From: an uncultured cyanobacterium
GTDB lineage: Bacteria > Cyanobacteriota > Cyanobacteriia > Cyanobacteriales > FACHB-T130
DNA length: 64,000 nt
Assembly (NCBI GenBank): GCA_936920195.1
Contig: CAKZHE010000098.1
Span: forward strand, 1 to 64,000
Reading direction: 5' to 3'
Position numbers and translations under genes: made by a program
Part shown: positions 21,723-30,885 of the stretch, in pieces
Position numbering within the stretch: position 1 is the stretch's first letter
Layout: each line of letters opens with the position of its first letter
The notes under the pieces: model-generated
What the model was told of the DNA's origin: nothing
What the model saw: only the letters and a program-made list of their open reading frames with translations
Database searches by the model: none

Positions 21723-22853
21723 CTAACAATCAAAATTTAACAACGGCAGTCGAATGTAAAATTTAGTTCCTTCTCCTAACTGGGATTGAAAGTCAATTGT
21801 ACCGCCGTGAGCATCAATAATGGATTTGGCGATCGCCGTGCCTAAACCCGTACCGCTTTGCTTGCCATAGGTAACAAAGGCTTCAAACAGGCGGCTGCGA
21901 ATCGCTTCGGGAATTCCCGGTCCATTGTCTGCTAGCTGAATTTCTGCCCATGAGCCATTGGCGGCGATCGCAATCTCAATTTTACCGCCGCTGCCGTTAA
22001 AAGCTTCAATGGCATTGCTAGCTAAATTTTGCAAAACCCGAATCAGCTTATTTTCATCCGCATTCACCAACAAATCCGTAGATTTGGCGATCAACTCCAC
22101 ATTAGCGTGGGTAAAGTAGATTCGATTCAGCTTTTCAAACCGTTGTAACAGGTGGGCTAAATTTACAGGTTGTTTTTGGACAGCGTAACTGCCCCTCGCA
22201 AATTCTAATAACTCATCTGTCATCCCTAACATCCGATGAATTTGCGCCTGAATCAGACTGCACCACTCTTGAGTATCTTCATCGGGGTGCATTTCTTTCA
22301 GCATTCCGCTGGCTAAATGGATACCTGTAAAAGGACTTTTAAAATCATGAATAATCGTATTCACCATTTCTCCCACCAAGCCCATTCTTTCCTTATGAAT
22401 GGTTTGTTGGACATATTGATCTGTAGTTGTCCGCAACCTTTGAATAATATAAAGAAACAGTTTCAATACCACCCCGCCATTAGTCCTCTGGATAATTTCC
22501 ATCAGACTGTGGCGGTGAATTTTGGCTAAAGTAGTTGTCCCGCAGGCGATCGCTTGGGCGCTGCGCGGTTGCCCATCTAAAACTCCAAATTCCCCAAAAA
22601 AATCATTAGCCCCCGCCAAAGAAACAGATTGATACCGTTCCGTATCAGCGTGTTTTCTAAACTCTACTTGCCCATTTAAGACTAGATATAAAAAATCGGG
22701 AATTTCCCCTTCTTCAAAAATAATCTCTTTGTCCGCAAAACTTTCCACAATGGCCAAGCCGCAGAGTTCGGCTGCTTGCTCCGCATCAAAAGCCGCAATA
22801 AATCGGTGTGCCGCCAACTCAACACCAGAAACCTGAGATTTGACCTGCATCAT
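21723..22853 (-). CDS. Histidine kinase with N-terminal cNMP-binding domain
   Basis: 376 residues, no membrane segment. The cNMP-binding domain spans about 15-130; its cassette FGEFGVLDGQPRSAQAIA keeps the Glu and Arg needed to hold a cyclic nucleotide (about 86-97). The dimerisation/phosphoacceptor helix has HDFKSP with His169. The ATPase domain follows: NKLIRVLQNLASNAIEAF (N box), ADNGPGIPE (G1) and GKQSGTGLGTAIAKSII (G2). No receiver domain or response regulator is encoded next to it. It could couple cAMP level to phosphorelay, with the Hpt protein at 23365 a possible partner; that link is inference. Confidence 0.88.
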   Translation of the reverse strand: MMQVKSQVSGVELAAHRFIAAFDAEQAAELCGLAIVESFADKEIIFEEGEIPDFLYLVLNGQVEFRKHADTERYQSVSLAGANDFFGEFGVLDGQPRSAQAIACGTTTLAKIHRHSLMEIIQRTNGGVVLKLFLYIIQRLRTTTDQYVQQTIHKERMGLVGEMVNTIIHDFKSPFTGIHLASGMLKEMHPDEDTQEWCSLIQAQIHRMLGMTDELLEFARGSYAVQKQPVNLAHLLQRFEKLNRIYFTHANVELIAKSTDLLVNADENKLIRVLQNLASNAIEAFNGSGGKIEIAIAANGSWAEIQLADNGPGIPEAIRSRLFEAFVTYGKQSGTGLGTAIAKSIIDAHGGTIDFQSQLGEGTKFYIRLPLLNFDC

Positions 22854-23099
22854 GATATTTTTCCCGCTAAAGACTCATCCCCCAGTAGATGCGGATATGC
22901 TTTCAGTATATTGTCTTAGGGTGGGGATGGAGCGGAAAGCGGGGCGGGGATTACCGCCTTCCTGGTTTAGGATGCCCCGATTTGGGGACTAAACTAGCTA
23001 GGAGAGGGCGAAACTGTGCGATCGCGACCCCACCATGTTAGATTTTACGGCGTTACGGTTAATCGCTAATTGCCCGGTTTACTCCCAGTCAAGCCCAGG

Positions 23100-23206
23100 G
23101 CTATACTAAGAGACTATGGCAGCAGCCAGATTTCAGGGTGAGAAGTTCCTAGCCAATCAGTCGAAGCGCTGAATCAGGAATCCCCGTGCCTTTTCTCAGG
23201 GGAGTG
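23100..23206 (+). ncRNA. IS200/IS605-type right end or omega-RNA-like remnant
   Basis: The segment ends with GAATCCCCGTGCC..CAGGGGAGTGTCAA (23171-23206), the hairpin-plus-TCAA form typical of the 3' end of TnpB/IscB-associated omega-RNA and of the element right end. A related end is at 28474-28508 on the other strand. No TnpB reading frame lies upstream, so it is a solo remnant or a stand-alone RNA. The rest of 22854-23364 shows no gene. Confidence 0.4.
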
Positions 23207-23364
23207 TCAATATCATGTACGATCGCTGGCAGGGTGAAATCAAAGGGGAGTTAAGGAAACCAGTTCACAAACAGGATCGCCTTCCTAATCATTGACATAA
23301 AAGGAGTCTGCTTGCGACTTTTAGATAGGCAAGAAAGAAAATTATTGTTTTGAGGAATACTGCT

Positions 23365-24270
23365 GTGGAGTCGGGAAAGCAGCAAATTATCCATTACTTC
23401 ATTGAAGAAGCCAAAGAGCATCTCGAAACCATTGAGAAAGGGTTGCTCGATCTCAGATCAGTTATGGAAGACCCAGAAAGAGTTAATGAACTCTTTCGCG
23501 CTGCCCACTCCGTCAAAGGTGGAGCGGCAATGCTAGGATTTGGCAGCATTCAAAAAACTGCCCACCGCCTAGAGGATTCTTTCAAGGTTCTGCAAGAATA
23601 TCCGATTAATGTCGATCAAAAGCTAGTCTCCCTATTTTTAAAAAGCTACGATACTTTGCAGGAATTGATTGAACGCCTTCAAGGACCCTATGGCCTGCGG
23701 GATGAAGAGGCCGATAAATTGGTGCAGGATGCCGAACCCACCTTTGTCAAAATGCAAGAATACATCGACCACTTACTCGCTGGGGGAGAAAGCGAGGCGG
23801 TGGAAGATACCCCAGGTGTAGCGCCACAGAAGGCCACGACTAACTTGCCCAGCCAAGTCCACGGCATCCTCAAGCAAATGTTGCAGCTATTTAAAGGCCA
23901 AGATACTCCCGCCAGTCGCCAGCAATTGCAAGGACTGTGCAATCAACTAGCCCAATTAGATGCTCAAACAACTTGGCAAGGACTGGTAAAAACTGCCCAA
24001 AAAGCGATCGCTAACTCCGATAATCCCTATCGTACCCTAGCGCCTTTAGCAATTAAGGAAATCAAAGTTGCCAGCGAACAACTACCCGCAGGACAAGCCA
24101 GTACCATTGCTCCCAGTCCCTACTTGCAACGATTGGCCGATGCCCATCCCGGACAAAAGCAAATTTTGCTCCTAGTGGAACCCCAATCAGCCGCTAAAGC
24201 CCTCACCCAAGCTTTTAACCAGCAGCAGCTATCCCAGTTAGTTCAACTGCTACAAAAAGCTGCTCGATAA
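23365..24270 (+). CDS. Hpt-domain protein (CheA N-terminus-like)
   Basis: 301 residues from GTG 23365, which has GAGGA eight bases upstream; a TTG at 23350 is the alternative. The Hpt domain covers residues 5-105 with the phosphoacceptor in FRAAHSVKGGAAMLGF. The remainder (140-300) is helical with no recognised catalytic domain (no kinase ATPase). Such proteins pass phosphoryl groups between a kinase and a response regulator. The kinase at 21723-22853 is encoded divergently 0.5 kb away. Confidence 0.82.
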   Translation: MESGKQQIIHYFIEEAKEHLETIEKGLLDLRSVMEDPERVNELFRAAHSVKGGAAMLGFGSIQKTAHRLEDSFKVLQEYPINVDQKLVSLFLKSYDTLQELIERLQGPYGLRDEEADKLVQDAEPTFVKMQEYIDHLLAGGESEAVEDTPGVAPQKATTNLPSQVHGILKQMLQLFKGQDTPASRQQLQGLCNQLAQLDAQTTWQGLVKTAQKAIANSDNPYRTLAPLAIKEIKVASEQLPAGQASTIAPSPYLQRLADAHPGQKQILLLVEPQSAAKALTQAFNQQQLSQLVQLLQKAAR

Positions 24271-24481
24271 AGGTATATTTAAATGGTTGGGGTCTAGTCA
24301 ATCCCAAATTAATTGATTCTTGACTCCCAACTGCTAGTTGTTAAAATACACTGGAGTTAACTCCTTTTGGGAGCAGGAACAGGGAATAGTAGAGTTGATC
24401 GGTTAAATTCAGTTAAATACAGATTTGCCAACCAATTCCCCGTTCCCTGTTCCCTATTAATCAAAAATCCCCAATCCTAAG

Positions 24482-26614
24482 ATGACGCAACGTAAGCGAG
24501 CGCTAATTACAGGCATTACTGGTCAAGATGGTTCCTATCTCAGCGAGTTGCTGCTAGAAAAAGACTATGAAGTTCACGGGATTATCCGTCGGACATCTAC
24601 TTTTAACACCGACCGGATCGATCATATCTACATTGACCCCCACAACGAACAAGCCCGATTATTTCTGCACTACGGCGACTTAACCGACGGCACTACCCTA
24701 CGCCGGATTTTAGAGGAAGTGGAACCAGTCGAAATTTACAATCTGGGGGCGCAATCCCACGTTCGGGTAAGTTTCGACTCTCCAGAATATACGGTTGATA
24801 CCGTTGGGATGGGAACGCTGCGCTTGCTAGAAGCCATCCGCGACTATCAACATCGCACCCATATTGAAGTCCGCTTTTATCAGGCTGGTTCCTCGGAAAT
24901 GTTCGGCCTTGTCCAAGAAGTCCCCCAAAAGGAAACCACGCCCTTCTATCCCCGCAGTCCCTACGCCTGTGCCAAGGTTTATGCCCACTGGCAAACAGTT
25001 AACTATCGCGAGTCTTATAAATTATTTGCGTGTAATGGGATATTGTTCAACCACGAATGCGTTACTGCCCAAACCCCTGTTTTGATTCGGAAAGATGGTC
25101 TGATTGACATTTTGCCCATCGAAGATGTTGTTCCCCATCGGACTGATCCAAAACATGGCACTCGTTATACCACCGATTTAGCGCCTGAAGACCGATTTGA
25201 AGTCTGGGATGCCAACGGGTGGACGGAAGTAACTTGTATGACTGCTACTTGGAATGGCTTCAAACATAAGCCCAATAAAGTTGTTCATCATATTGCTGCC
25301 AGAGGAGCCGTATACCAGGCTACCACCGACCACGTAGTATTTGTAGCTGAAGGCGATGGTCATGCGGAGAAGCCAGCAGGTGAAGTAAAAGTAGGAGAAT
25401 CTTTAGCATTAATCGATCTGCCCCAACCGACTGAACAGATTGATATCACAGAAACAGAGGCTTGGCTGCTAGGAATGATCGCGGCTGAGGGCTACGTCAG
25501 CGAAGAAGGAAAGGTGCAGGTGACCAACCAAGATGCCACATTGTTAGATCGGGTGGCAGCTTCTTGGCGTAAGGTAGCTGGGGGGACATCTTCACGGTAT
25601 ATTGCCCCCAGTGGCTTTGAGAATGGCAAGGATGTGATTCAACTCCGGCTTAATGGAGCGCGGGCTTATGGTCGCTACTTGCGCGAGTCACTTTATTCCC
25701 GCTCGGGAGACAAACGCATTCCCAAGCGGATTCTCAACGCTGGCGATCGCGAACGCTTGGCCTTTTTAGCAGGATTTCATGCCGGGGATGGACTCAAAAG
25801 TACGCCTTGCATTTACGAATTTCAAGGGTTTAAAACCGCTTCGGCAGTCATCGCGGCGGGTTTGTATTGGCTGGCGATAACCACACTCAATCAACGAGCC
25901 ATCATTTGCACAGAAAACCGGGAAGGACGACTCTATTACCAAATCAATCTCAATTCACCTAACGTAGTTGGACAAAAAGGGCAGCATTTACGCAAACCCC
26001 TGGCTGAGGTAGTCAAGGCAGAAACGATCGATTATCAAGGTTGGTTATTCGATCTTGCCACTACTAGCGGGACATTTCACGCTGGAGTTGGTCAGGGATG
26101 GATACATAACAGTCCCCGGAGAGGCGAAACTTTTGTAACCCGGAAAATTACCAGAGCGATCGCGCGCATTCTTGCTGGAAAGCAGAAAAAAATCTACTTG
26201 GGCAATCTGGATTCTAAACGGGATTGGGGCTATGCCAAGGATTACGTGCGCGCTATGTGGCTGATGCTGCAACAGGAGCAGCCAGACGATTATGTGGTGG
26301 CGACGGGAGAAACCCACTCGATTCGAGAATTTCTTAGTTTAGCCTTTGGTTATGTGAATCTCAACTGGGAAGATTATGTGGAGTTTGACGAGCGCTATCT
26401 CCGCCCTGCTGAGGTAGACTTACTGATTGGTGACCCCAGCAAGACTCAACAAAAGTTAGGTTGGCAACCTTCAGTCACTTTCCCGGAATTGGTGGCACTG
26501 ATGTTAGATGCGGATATGCAAGCCTTGGGCTTGGATGCCTTGAAGGTAGATGGCAAAGAAGTGTTACACGATAACGCCTACATTCGGAATACGGGGAATA
26601 GTATGCCCGATTAA
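24482..26614 (+). CDS. gmd: GDP-mannose 4,6-dehydratase interrupted by an intein
   Basis: The 710-residue precursor contains a 359-residue dehydratase split by a 351-residue intein. The extein catalyses GDP-D-mannose to GDP-4-keto-6-deoxy-D-mannose, the first step to GDP-fucose. N-extein (1-192): NADP-binding ALITGITGQDGSYLSELLL, QAGSSEMFG, and YxxxK in SPYACAKVYAHW. The C-extein resumes with SPRRGETFVTRKITRA. The break falls inside the strongly conserved stretch ILFNHE/SPRRGE, next to substrate-binding residues, so the enzyme must be spliced to work. fcl follows 127 bp downstream on the same strand. Confidence 0.95.
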   Translation: MTQRKRALITGITGQDGSYLSELLLEKDYEVHGIIRRTSTFNTDRIDHIYIDPHNEQARLFLHYGDLTDGTTLRRILEEVEPVEIYNLGAQSHVRVSFDSPEYTVDTVGMGTLRLLEAIRDYQHRTHIEVRFYQAGSSEMFGLVQEVPQKETTPFYPRSPYACAKVYAHWQTVNYRESYKLFACNGILFNHECVTAQTPVLIRKDGLIDILPIEDVVPHRTDPKHGTRYTTDLAPEDRFEVWDANGWTEVTCMTATWNGFKHKPNKVVHHIAARGAVYQATTDHVVFVAEGDGHAEKPAGEVKVGESLALIDLPQPTEQIDITETEAWLLGMIAAEGYVSEEGKVQVTNQDATLLDRVAASWRKVAGGTSSRYIAPSGFENGKDVIQLRLNGARAYGRYLRESLYSRSGDKRIPKRILNAGDRERLAFLAGFHAGDGLKSTPCIYEFQGFKTASAVIAAGLYWLAITTLNQRAIICTENREGRLYYQINLNSPNVVGQKGQHLRKPLAEVVKAETIDYQGWLFDLATTSGTFHAGVGQGWIHNSPRRGETFVTRKITRAIARILAGKQKKIYLGNLDSKRDWGYAKDYVRAMWLMLQQEQPDDYVVATGETHSIREFLSLAFGYVNLNWEDYVEFDERYLRPAEVDLLIGDPSKTQQKLGWQPSVTFPELVALMLDADMQALGLDALKVDGKEVLHDNAYIRNTGNSMPD
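25058..26110 (+). other. Intein with LAGLIDADG homing endonuclease (in gmd)
   Basis: 351 residues, host residues 193-543. Block A starts at Cys1 (CVTAQTPVLIRKDG). Block B is ATTDHVVFVA (TxxH at intein 89-92). Endonuclease motifs are LLGMIAAEGY (137-146) and FLAGFHAGDGL (237-247), each with its acidic residue kept. Block F is WLFDLATTSGTFHAG. Block G ends GWIHN with His350-Asn351, and the +1 residue is Ser. All residues needed for class 1 splicing are present and both nuclease motifs look intact, so it may be able to home. Removal leaves an ordinary-length Gmd. Confidence 0.93.
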
Positions 26615-26741
26615 ATCGACCGCAGACTGCAACAATTTTGGAGGCTTGGAAAGTTGCAGTCTCCCAAACCCAGAGGTCAACCATCTGGCCTAATTAATTC
26701 GGCTGTGGAAGTAACAATCATTGGTCATAAAGGCAAAGGAT

Positions 26742-27686
26742 ATGGGAAGTATTGATTTAGGCAACAAGCGAATTTTAGTAACTGGCGGGGCAGGCTTTTT
26801 AGGTCGGCAAGTAATTAACTATCTCTGCCAAGCAGGGGCAGATCGAGATAAAATTTCTGTACCGCGATCGCGCGACTGCGACCTGCGGGTAAAGGAAAAC
26901 TGCGATCGCATCGTCCAAAACCAAGATATTATCATTCACCTCGCCGCCCACGTCGGCGGGATTGGACTCAATCAAGCCAAGCCAGCCGAGTTGTTTTACG
27001 ACAACTTAATCATGGGCGTACAGCTAATTCACGCCGCTTACCAAGCGGGGGTAGAAAAATTTACCTGTGTCGGGACAATTTGTGCCTATCCCAAATTTAC
27101 TCCCGTGCCTTTCAAAGAAGACGACCTGTGGAATGGCTATCCAGAGGAAACTAATGCTCCCTACGGCATTGCCAAAAAAGCCTTATTAGTCCAACTGCAA
27201 TCCTACCGCCAGCAGTACGAATTTAATGGGATCTATTTATTACCAGTCAATTTATACGGTCCAGAAGACAACTTTGACCCCAGCAGTTCCCATGTAATTC
27301 CGGCCTTAATTCGCAAGGTTCACGAAGCCCAAATTAAGCAAGAAAAGCAATTATTAGTTTGGGGCGACGGCACTCCCAGCCGAGAATTTCTGTATGTTGA
27401 TGATGCGGCGCGGGGAATTGTTTTAGGGACTAAGAATTACAGTGGTAGCGATCCAGTAAACTTAGGGACAAACTACGAAATTACCATTCGCGATTTAATC
27501 CACTTAATCTCTGAGTTGATGGGATTTGAGGGCGAAATTGTCTGGCAAACCGATAAACCTAATGGTCAACCCCGGCGCTGTTTGGATACCGAGCGAGCCA
27601 AAGCAGCTTTTGGTTTCACCGCCGCCGTCGAATTTAAGCAAGGGTTGAAAAATACCATTGACTGGTATCGCCAGCACGCTGTATAG
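26742..27686 (+). CDS. fcl: GDP-L-fucose synthase
   Basis: 314 residues from ATG 26742 ([20 protein letters not shown]); a TTG at 26721 would add seven residues. Short-chain epimerase/reductase: GGAGFLG NADP motif, catalytic YGIAKKALL (YxxxK), and [14 protein letters not shown]. It converts GDP-4-keto-6-deoxymannose, the Gmd product, to GDP-L-fucose, probably for surface polysaccharide. The gene follows gmd on the same strand, so the pathway is complete here. Confidence 0.92.
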   Translation: MGSIDLGNKRILVTGGAGFLGRQVINYLCQAGADRDKISVPRSRDCDLRVKENCDRIVQNQDIIIHLAAHVGGIGLNQAKPAELFYDNLIMGVQLIHAAYQAGVEKFTCVGTICAYPKFTPVPFKEDDLWNGYPEETNAPYGIAKKALLVQLQSYRQQYEFNGIYLLPVNLYGPEDNFDPSSSHVIPALIRKVHEAQIKQEKQLLVWGDGTPSREFLYVDDAARGIVLGTKNYSGSDPVNLGTNYEITIRDLIHLISELMGFEGEIVWQTDKPNGQPRRCLDTERAKAAFGFTAAVEFKQGLKNTIDWYRQHAV

Positions 27687-27709
27687 ACCGATTGCCCTAT
27701 CTTACTTAG

Positions 27710-27735
27710 TAGGGGCGAATGACCATTCGCCCCTA
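27710..27735. terminator. GC-rich hairpin after fcl
   Basis: TAGGGGCGAATG is paired with CATTCGCCCCTA (12-bp arms, 2-base loop) between convergent genes fcl and the DUF4214 gene. There is no T-run. It resembles dispersed repeats but could also end transcription from both sides. Confidence 0.45.
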
Positions 27736-27805
27736 CACCTAGCGGTTGGCTAAAGCTATATTATTTCAGTGCAACCGGAATTGATATTAAACGCAAAGGG
27801 ATAAA

Positions 27806-28342
27806 CTACTGGCAACCTTCTCGTCCATTTCCGGGAACTTTATCATTGCCAAATTGTCTGACATATTCCTGACTGTCTATCAACCCTCTAACCACAGTTT
27901 CGTAGCCTTGCTCTCGCATCACTCGCCGCCATGATTTTAACCCATTCTCGTCTGCGGGACGTGCCAACAAGTGTTCATAAAGTTTACCGACAGAATCTTT
28001 CAGGTTGTCGTCATCATAAAACCTGTTTTTATGTTCTTCAGAAGTAACTAAATTGTAGATCAATTGTCTAACGGTCAGATCTCCTCGCAGAGCTTTACCA
28101 TATTCAATTAAGCCGTCATCGTCAACTGGACGTTCTAAGACTCGACAGTAGGCTTGACGCAAGAGGGCTTTAGCTTGATCGTTGGGGTAGGCATTAGCAA
28201 CTGGCACTAAGAATGGGGTCAAAGATGCCAATAAAGCTACACTGATTCCCAAAGTAACGGCTTGTAATTTCCCTCCCACAGAGGTTATCGCAAGGCCGGG
28301 GAAATTACTTTTTCTAGGGTTAAATTTGGTGTTTGCATTCAT
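27806..28342 (-). CDS. Exported DUF4214-domain protein
   Basis: 178 residues. N-terminal signal peptide (hydrophobic 30-50: GISVALLASLTPFLVPVANA, cleavage likely after ANA). The mature part contains DUF4214 repeats: YCRVLERPVDDDGLIEYGKAL and YEHLLARPADENGLKSWRRV, with D-x-D/N-G turns. DUF4214 is common in secreted bacterial proteins and S-layer-like proteins, with no settled biochemical role. It is monocistronic, with the IS-type remnant upstream. Confidence 0.82.
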   Translation of the reverse strand: MNANTKFNPRKSNFPGLAITSVGGKLQAVTLGISVALLASLTPFLVPVANAYPNDQAKALLRQAYCRVLERPVDDDGLIEYGKALRGDLTVRQLIYNLVTSEEHKNRFYDDDNLKDSVGKLYEHLLARPADENGLKSWRRVMREQGYETVVRGLIDSQEYVRQFGNDKVPGNGREGCQ

Positions 28343-28473
28343 TACTATTAACCTGTTATCTCTGAGTTATTTGGCTAGCAACTTAATACTATTGGGGATG
28401 GAAAGTTTTTTACATAGTTTGTCCGATGGCTGCCAGCTCGTCCCCAAGGCAGTATCAACGCTTAGGGTCTATT

Positions 28474-28890
28474 TTGACACTCCCACGGCTAAAGCACGTG
28501 GGATTCTTTAAGAATCCAGAATCTGATTTTTCAGTCCCTGTACCTTAAGGGCGTAGTCAATGCGCCCCTACCCATTCACGCTCACTGGCTTTCACCATGA
28601 GGCTTACGGCTACTTTTCTATTTTGAGCTTTCGTTCGCACTTTTCAACACTAGCCAGTTCGGTACACTCTATATCCTGTCTCTGCTTGCCTGTTCCTTAG
28701 TCTTGCACAGCATTGCTGGTAGTTTCTTTCTGGCGGGAGTTTCACCGACCTAGGATACTTCAACGTGCAGTTGATACGCCTACTTGTTCAGCACAAATCA
28801 ATTATAGCATAGCATGGATTTGGTTAGCTTCGTACCTACACTAACCCGCCTTATATCCCACTGCTGAAGCCAGTGGGATATAAGGCGATT
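28474..28890 (-). mobile_element. ORF-less IS200/IS605-type element with omega-RNA-like region
   Basis: Read on the minus strand: a perfect 17-bp-stem hairpin (28847-28887, arms CGCCTTATATCCCACTG and inverse); then a structured stretch (about 28800-28570) with CGGTGAAACTCCCGCC, ACCAGC, and GTGTACCGAACTGGC; then a right end GAATCCCACGTGCTTTAGCC..GGGAGTGTCAA finishing at 28474. The terminal hairpin plus TCAA is typical of IS605-family right ends, and the middle resembles the HEARO/IscB-type omega-RNA region. No IscB or TnpB ORF remains. The RNA family name is from memory and not verified. Confidence 0.55.
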
Positions 28891-28954
28891 TCTATAAAAA
28901 TTAAGAATTGGAGTGGAAGCAGAATTCAAAAATTTTTAATTCCCCTTTTCGGTG

Positions 28955-30316
28955 CTACTTGGCTGGGGTTTCCGGGCTGCGAACAGGCCAAATAATTCGC
29001 TTTTCCTGCGCTAATTGTTGAGAAACCGCTGCTGCTCCATAGCGATTGAGATGGCTGGGGTCAAGAAAGTAATGATATTGGTTTAGCCACAGTTGAGAAA
29101 AATTGATAAAAACAAATCCTTTATCTTTAGATAACTTCTCAACAGCTTGATTAAATTCTTGTTCGTAGCGACGGCGAAAAGGGTCTAAATATTCTTCCGT
29201 AAGCGGCAAATTGACAATGATTAAGGAAATATTTTGACTTTTGGTAAAGTTGGTCACAGCATTTAAAGCATCTCCCTGTTGTCCAGTCAATTGAAAATTG
29301 GCATAGTCGGAATCGTATTTACCGGAAACTTTCGGGAATTTTTGATAGTAAGTTTCGGGATCGAAGCGATTATCTAAGGGTAGAAAGCCACTGGAGTCGG
29401 TGGTAGCAACTTTGCTGTCACTAGCGGTTAGTGCTAGGAAGATTTTTAGGGGCGATAGCGTCTGACTAGGAGTAGTTGTAGGCGTGGGGGATGATGGAGG
29501 CGGGGGACAAGGTGTCACAGTTGCTGGGGGTTGGACAGGCCAACTGGGGCGAATTCCAGCTAGTATTTGTTGATAACCAGGAGAAGAAGCGATCGCATTA
29601 TAAGTTCTATCTGTCCGTCCGCTGTTAAAGGCGCGAGTGCCATCCGCCCAAATAATTAATTTGGGCAATTGTTCGGGAGTCAGAACTTGCCGCAATAATA
29701 AATCAATAACTTGAGCCGTTGCCCCATTAATCCCAAAGTTAAAAACTTTTAATTCTCCCTTCCCTTGGGTGGCTAAAGATTGTTGCAACTGCTGAGGATC
29801 GACACCTTGTAAGGAACGGGAACTCCCCACAATTAATACATCTGGCACGCCCATCGCCGCAATGTAGGATAAATAAAGCAATAATTGTTCATCTAACAAC
29901 TGGCTATTAAAAGTGGGAAAAGAGAGCAGAGAGCGATTCTGGAGGGCTTTTTGCTGGGCATTTTCTAAAGCTGCTAAATACTCCTTGACCTTTTTTTGAG
30001 CAAAAATCCGCTTGGGATCTTTCAGGGGAACGGTTTGTAATTGTTGAATGGCTTGCAACCAATTGACGGCAACAGCATTCCAATCAGCTGCCGAGCGAGC
30101 GGTTTTTGCTAATGCTTTGGCACTTTCAGCCAAATCTGTCCCCTCGGCGAAGGGATCGTTACTAGCATGACAGCTAACGGTTTGGGCAGTTGCCGCCTTT
30201 ACCTGGGGATTGGACAGTTTATCGGAGGCACAGCCAGCAGCGAACAGCAATAAACTGGACTGAAGTACGGCAAAATAAATTTGAGAGGAATTCGACATAG
30301 GCGATCGCTTCACCAA
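28955..30316 (-). CDS. SGNH-like (DUF1574-type) lipoprotein
   Basis: 453 residues with a lipoprotein signal, lipobox LFAAGC (Cys at about 29). The SGNH-like blocks are VLIVGSSRSLQGVDP (block I Ser), FNFGINGATAQVIDLLL, IIWADGTRAFNSGR, and DPSHLNRYGAAAVSQQL (Asp-x-x-His). A Pro/Thr/Ser-rich insert lies near 265-290. The family includes proteins that act on exported polysaccharides, sometimes as O-acetyl transferases or esterases; the substrate is unknown. M7 is an alternative start, but M1 gives the basic N-region expected for a signal peptide. Confidence 0.78.
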   Translation of the reverse strand: MVKRSPMSNSSQIYFAVLQSSLLLFAAGCASDKLSNPQVKAATAQTVSCHASNDPFAEGTDLAESAKALAKTARSAADWNAVAVNWLQAIQQLQTVPLKDPKRIFAQKKVKEYLAALENAQQKALQNRSLLSFPTFNSQLLDEQLLLYLSYIAAMGVPDVLIVGSSRSLQGVDPQQLQQSLATQGKGELKVFNFGINGATAQVIDLLLRQVLTPEQLPKLIIWADGTRAFNSGRTDRTYNAIASSPGYQQILAGIRPSWPVQPPATVTPCPPPPSSPTPTTTPSQTLSPLKIFLALTASDSKVATTDSSGFLPLDNRFDPETYYQKFPKVSGKYDSDYANFQLTGQQGDALNAVTNFTKSQNISLIIVNLPLTEEYLDPFRRRYEQEFNQAVEKLSKDKGFVFINFSQLWLNQYHYFLDPSHLNRYGAAAVSQQLAQEKRIIWPVRSPETPAK

Positions 30317-30450
30317 AAAGAACTTCGATTTTCCAGATTAAACCCTAGGGGAGATAATTCGCATTTTCTGGAAAAACTGGGGGGAGATATCCACACCAGC
30401 ATAAACCCAGGAAATTTGGCAATATAAAGAATAGCTGTAGGGTAAAAACA

Positions 30451-30756
30451 ATGAATTCCACAATCCAATCGATTTACAACTGGTATCGGGAAACGATTCG
30501 CAATCCTAAGTATCGCTGGTGGTTGATTATCGGTTCGTTAATTTATCTGTTCAGTCCCATTGATATTTCCCCGGACTTCCTGCCCTTTGTCGGTTGGATT
30601 GATGACGGGATCGTTTTGACGCTACTGGTGACGGAAGTTTCCCAGATGCTGGCACAAAAGCTGAAGTCTCGGAATGATGAGGCGACTGCTGCCGCTAACA
30701 ATGGCACAGCTGCCTCTTCAGAGACAGTGGACGTGAATGCTGTTTCGATGAAGTAA
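30451..30756 (+). CDS. DUF1232 (YkvA-type) small membrane protein
   Basis: 101 residues. The DUF1232 signature is YLFSPIDISPDFLPFVGWIDDGIVL, within two hydrophobic helices (about 22-65). The C-terminal tail is polar and Ala/Thr-rich. The family is widespread and uncharacterised. Upstream region 30317-30450 contains only a likely promoter area. Confidence 0.85.
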   Translation: MNSTIQSIYNWYRETIRNPKYRWWLIIGSLIYLFSPIDISPDFLPFVGWIDDGIVLTLLVTEVSQMLAQKLKSRNDEATAAANNGTAASSETVDVNAVSMK

Positions 30757-30885
30757 TTAGCTAACTGAATAAGATTCAGGGAGGGTAAAGGCGATCGCGC
30801 TTTGCCCTCCCTAGTCTATTTTTGGGGATGTTAGGGGAAAAATCTGCTAGGATTCAACTAAATCGGGACTTACGCATAGCTTAGA

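Noticed and set aside
24482-26614. Two fused enzymes or a frameshifted gmd
   Set aside because: The insert has all splicing blocks and LAGLIDADG motifs, and its removal restores a normal dehydratase.
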